Positions 5,787-7,894 of a stretch of 7,894 nt of DNA are shown here, piece after piece. A program made the position numbers and the translations under genes. A model generated the notes under the pieces. That model had not been told where the DNA came from and ran no database searches. It worked only from the letters and a program-made list of their open reading frames with translations. This stretch comes from Lachnospiraceae bacterium UBA7012. Its GTDB lineage: Bacteria; Bacillota; Clostridia; Lachnospirales; Lachnospiraceae. The first letter of the stretch is position 1, and every line of letters starts with the position of its first letter. The stretch spans positions 1-7,894 of the forward strand of contig DJXE01000164.1 in the NCBI GenBank assembly GCA_002449595.1, written 5' to 3'.

Positions 5787-6647
5787 TTGCAGACAGAAAA
5801 CAAGAACCAGCCGTTTGTAGAGATCGTCCGCGAGTGGAACCCGGCGGACTACAAGATCCGGTACGCGCTGTTTGACTTCGACGGAACGGTCAGCCTGATC
5901 CGCGAAGGGTGGCAGGGCATCATGATCCCGTATTTTACGCAGGTGCTCGAGGAAGTCGCGCAGGAAGAGACGCACGAGGAGCTCGAGGACCTGGTCCGGC
6001 TCTTCGTCACGGACCTGACCGGCAAGCAGACGATCTTCCAGTGCATCCGCCTCGCGGAAGAAGTGAGAAAGCGCGGCGGCACCCCGCTGGAACCGATCGA
6101 GTACAAGACCGAATACCTGCGGCGCCTCGGGATCCGCATCCATGACCGCAAGGAAGGCCTCGCGGCGGGAACCATCGATCCGGACGACTGGATCGTGCCT
6201 GGCAGCCGCCAGTTTATCACAATGCTCCGGGAAAAGGGGATCCACTGCCTTGTGGCCAGCGGCACCGATGATGCGGACGTCCAGCGCGAGGCACAGCTCC
6301 TGAAGATCGACGAACTCTTTGACGGCGGCGTGTTCGGCGCGCGTGACGACCTCTCCGTGAACCGCAAGGAGAGCGAGATTCGGGAGATCAAGGCGATGGT
6401 CATTGAGGACCTTCTCGAAAAGGAAGGCATCGACCCGAGCGAGCTCATCTCGTTCGGCGACGGCTACGTCGAAGTGCAGCTCGTCGCGGAGCGCGGCGGC
6501 CTCGCGATCGGCGTCGCGACAAACGAAGACACCCGGACCGGCATCAACGAGTGGAAGCGCGGCCGCCTGATCGTGGCCGGTGCGCGGGCCATTGCGCCGG
6601 ACTTTTCGCAGCCCGAGGAGCTGATGCGGCTGCTTGACTACAAGTAA
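5787..6647 (+). CDS. HAD-superfamily hydrolase (phosphatase-like)
   Basis: This 286-residue protein carries the HAD signature motifs: LFDFDGTVS (28-36, nucleophile Asp30 and Asp32), LVASGTDD (155-162, Ser158), a motif III lysine near 194-202, and FGDGYVEV (223-230). Motif IV has Glu where the second Asp is usual. A helical cap occupies about 40-130, as in phosphoglycolate-phosphatase-type (subfamily I) members, so hydrolysis of a small phosphorylated metabolite, perhaps a sugar phosphate, is likely. I place the start at TTG 5787, behind AGGAGGAG at 5776-5783. An in-frame TTG at 5754 would begin inside a strong hairpin, has no ribosome binding site and would add an unconserved-looking arm. The gene lies 75 bp after the glycoside hydrolase and is probably in its operon. 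Confidence 0.9.
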   Translation: MQTENKNQPFVEIVREWNPADYKIRYALFDFDGTVSLIREGWQGIMIPYFTQVLEEVAQEETHEELEDLVRLFVTDLTGKQTIFQCIRLAEEVRKRGGTPLEPIEYKTEYLRRLGIRIHDRKEGLAAGTIDPDDWIVPGSRQFITMLREKGIHCLVASGTDDADVQREAQLLKIDELFDGGVFGARDDLSVNRKESEIREIKAMVIEDLLEKEGIDPSELISFGDGYVEVQLVAERGGLAIGVATNEDTRTGINEWKRGRLIVAGARAIAPDFSQPEELMRLLDYK

Positions 6648-6822
6648 TTAAGGATGACGCCGGCCGTTCGCGGATGAGCGGATGGCGGATGTTTGTAAGA
6701 TAAGCGGATGTTGCGATGCGCGATAACGTCGGCGTCCGTATGAGACACGCGGATGCCGGCAGTTCGCGAATGAACGACATGCCGCGGTACCGCGACAACA
6801 CATATTTTGGAGGAATCAGATT
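6648..6822. repeat. repeat-rich intergenic segment
   Basis: No gene is visible in this 175-bp gap. It holds five copies of GCGGATG (6670, 6678, 6685, 6704 and 6749), three of them nearly back to back. A 22-bp direct repeat lies at 6659-6680 and 6755-6776 (19 of 22 identical, 96 bp apart). A perfect 12-bp palindrome, CGCGGTACCGCG, lies at 6783-6794. The gap ends with GGAGG (6809-6813), the ribosome binding site of the next gene. I found no convincing terminator or promoter. Confidence 0.7.
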
Positions 6823-7860
6823 ATGCCATATCCCATGTTTGATCGTTCGCAGCTGAACTTGCTGCCGCTGGAGGAGCGGATCCATGACGTACAGCTCGGC
6901 AAGGTGCTCATTCCCGCGCTCGGGCAGGAAGCGGCCCCGGAAGCCTCTGAGGCAGTGAAAACTGCGGCGTTGGAACCGACCTTTTCTCATCCTGCGATTC
7001 CGGAACTTGCGGATGCGATCGTGCGCGCGCGGCGCGAACACGACGCGGCGGTGCTCATGATGTACGGCGCCCACGTGATCCGGACCGGCAACGGCGCGCT
7101 CATGATCGACCTGATGAAGCGCGGACTGGTCACGCATTTCGCGACGAATGGCGCGGGGTCGATCCATGATTTTGAGCTTGCGCTGATCGGGGAGACGTGC
7201 GAGAGCGTCGCGAAGTACATCAGTGAGGGCCAGTTCGGCCTCTGGAACGAGACCGGCCTCATCAACGAGGCGATCAAGGCCGGCGCGGCCGAGGGCATCG
7301 GCTGGGGCGAGGCCGTCGGCAAGTACATCTGGGAAAACAACTTCCCGAACCGCGAAAAGAGCGTGCTCGCGATGGGCTACCATCTGCAGGTACCTTGCAC
7401 TGTGCACATCGGCATCGGCAACGACATCATCCACGAGCACCCGAACTGCGACGGCGCCGCGATGGGCATCTGCTCCTACAACGATTTCCTCGTCTACACG
7501 CAGACGATCACAAAGCTGGAAAACGGCGTCTTCCTGGACTTCGGCTCCGCGGTCGCGGGCCCCGAGGTTTACCTCAAGGCGCTCGCCATGGCGCGCAACG
7601 TCGCGAAGCAGCGCGGCGAAAAGATCGTCCACTTCCACACGGCCGTCTTCGACCTCATGGACATCACGGACAGCGACGACTACAGCAAGGCGCCCGACAA
7701 GAAGAGCGACCCTAGATACTACTTCCGCCCGTGGAAGACGATCCTCGCGCGGACCGTCGCGGACGGCGGCAAGAGCCACTACATCCGCGGCGAACACGCG
7801 AAAACAGTTCCGGCGCTGTATCACGAGATTCTCCGCCGGGACGGAGTGATTACGGATTGA
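6823..7860 (+). CDS. deoxyhypusine synthase-like protein of unknown function
   Basis: This 345-residue protein has no signal peptide and starts at ATG behind GGAGG with nine bases of spacing. Its conserved-looking core includes GAHVIRTGNGALMIDLMKRG (82-101), THFATNGAGSIHDFELALIG (104-123), VPCTVHIGIGNDIIHEHP (190-207) and FGSAVAGPEVYLKAL (240-254). The order and spacing resemble deoxyhypusine synthase, an NAD-dependent Rossmann-like enzyme in which a strand-loop of the TTAGG type binds cofactor, and the length also fits. Bacteria lack the usual eIF5A target, and I do not see the WGK-type active-site lysine motif, so true deoxyhypusine synthase activity is not supported. Placement after a HAD hydrolase and glycoside hydrolase suggests sugar or polyol metabolism. 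The remote family link is inference from motif resemblance. Confidence 0.75.
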   Translation: MPYPMFDRSQLNLLPLEERIHDVQLGKVLIPALGQEAAPEASEAVKTAALEPTFSHPAIPELADAIVRARREHDAAVLMMYGAHVIRTGNGALMIDLMKRGLVTHFATNGAGSIHDFELALIGETCESVAKYISEGQFGLWNETGLINEAIKAGAAEGIGWGEAVGKYIWENNFPNREKSVLAMGYHLQVPCTVHIGIGNDIIHEHPNCDGAAMGICSYNDFLVYTQTITKLENGVFLDFGSAVAGPEVYLKALAMARNVAKQRGEKIVHFHTAVFDLMDITDSDDYSKAPDKKSDPRYYFRPWKTILARTVADGGKSHYIRGEHAKTVPALYHEILRRDGVITD

Positions 7861-7871
7861 GGAGGCAAACC

Positions 7872-7894
7872 ATGGCCTTTGATATTGAAAAAAT
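7872..7894 (+). CDS. start of a further operon gene, cut by the window edge
   Basis: GGAGG follows the previous stop codon directly (7861-7865), and an ATG stands six bases later. Only seven full codons (MAFDIEK) are inside the window. The tight spacing means translation coupled to the upstream gene. The family cannot be determined; a sugar kinase would fit the context, but nothing visible proves it. Confidence 0.7.

Noticed and set aside
4683..6245. 520-residue minus-strand open frame
   Set aside because: It crosses two well-supported plus-strand genes and the hairpin between them, and shows no recognisable family.
5367..7394. Five GGTACC sites in about 2 kb, none in the first 5.3 kb
   Set aside because: Two sit in palindromes already described and the rest are in coding sequence; the clustering is too slight to mean anything.
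6544..7824. 426-residue minus-strand open frame
   Set aside because: It lies opposite the deoxyhypusine-synthase-like gene, with composition typical of a shadow frame.

Overview
The window looks like a piece of a GC-rich Firmicutes chromosome, most likely a clostridial anaerobe. The reasons are the strong AGGAGG-type ribosome binding sites, the absence of introns or archaeal signals, a TTG start behind a perfect Shine-Dalgarno, and protein families typical of gut or rumen Clostridia. The high GC at third codon positions creates several long antisense open frames; these are shadows and are not annotated. The taxonomic call is an inference from style, not from a marker gene.

Left part, minus strand (about 1-3060). 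Three genes read leftward: an M20-family amidohydrolase (2993-1818), a serine-recombinase-like protein that lacks the expected catalytic residues (1722-979), and a membrane-anchored DUF1287 protein (895-167). A good intrinsic terminator lies between the first two, with its T tract touching the ribosome binding site of the recombinase-like gene. That gene is therefore probably expressed separately or by read-through. Two repeat arrays flank this section. One is a 27-28 bp tandem repeat that starts inside the last codons of the recombinase-like gene and runs to the DUF1287 start. The other is a 61 bp tandem repeat with nested inverted repeats at the left edge of the window.

Centre (about 3018-3356). 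A divergent intergenic region separates the leftward and rightward genes. It holds a plausible -10 box for the amidohydrolase. In front of the rightward operon it holds a compact run of four inverted repeats, two of them very strong, that I cannot assign to a known RNA family.

Right part, plus strand (3357-7894). An operon-like run encodes a cytoplasmic GH106-like glycoside hydrolase (alpha-L-rhamnosidase type), a HAD-superfamily hydrolase with a TTG start, a protein that resembles deoxyhypusine synthase only remotely, and the first codons of one more gene that is cut by the window edge. A strong hairpin sits just before the HAD ribosome binding site, and a 175 bp repeat-rich gap precedes the fourth gene. 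The likely common theme is breakdown of a rhamnosylated or similar glycoside followed by processing of a phosphorylated product. The role of the deoxyhypusine-synthase-like protein is unknown, and this part of the cluster is the best candidate for undescribed biochemistry.
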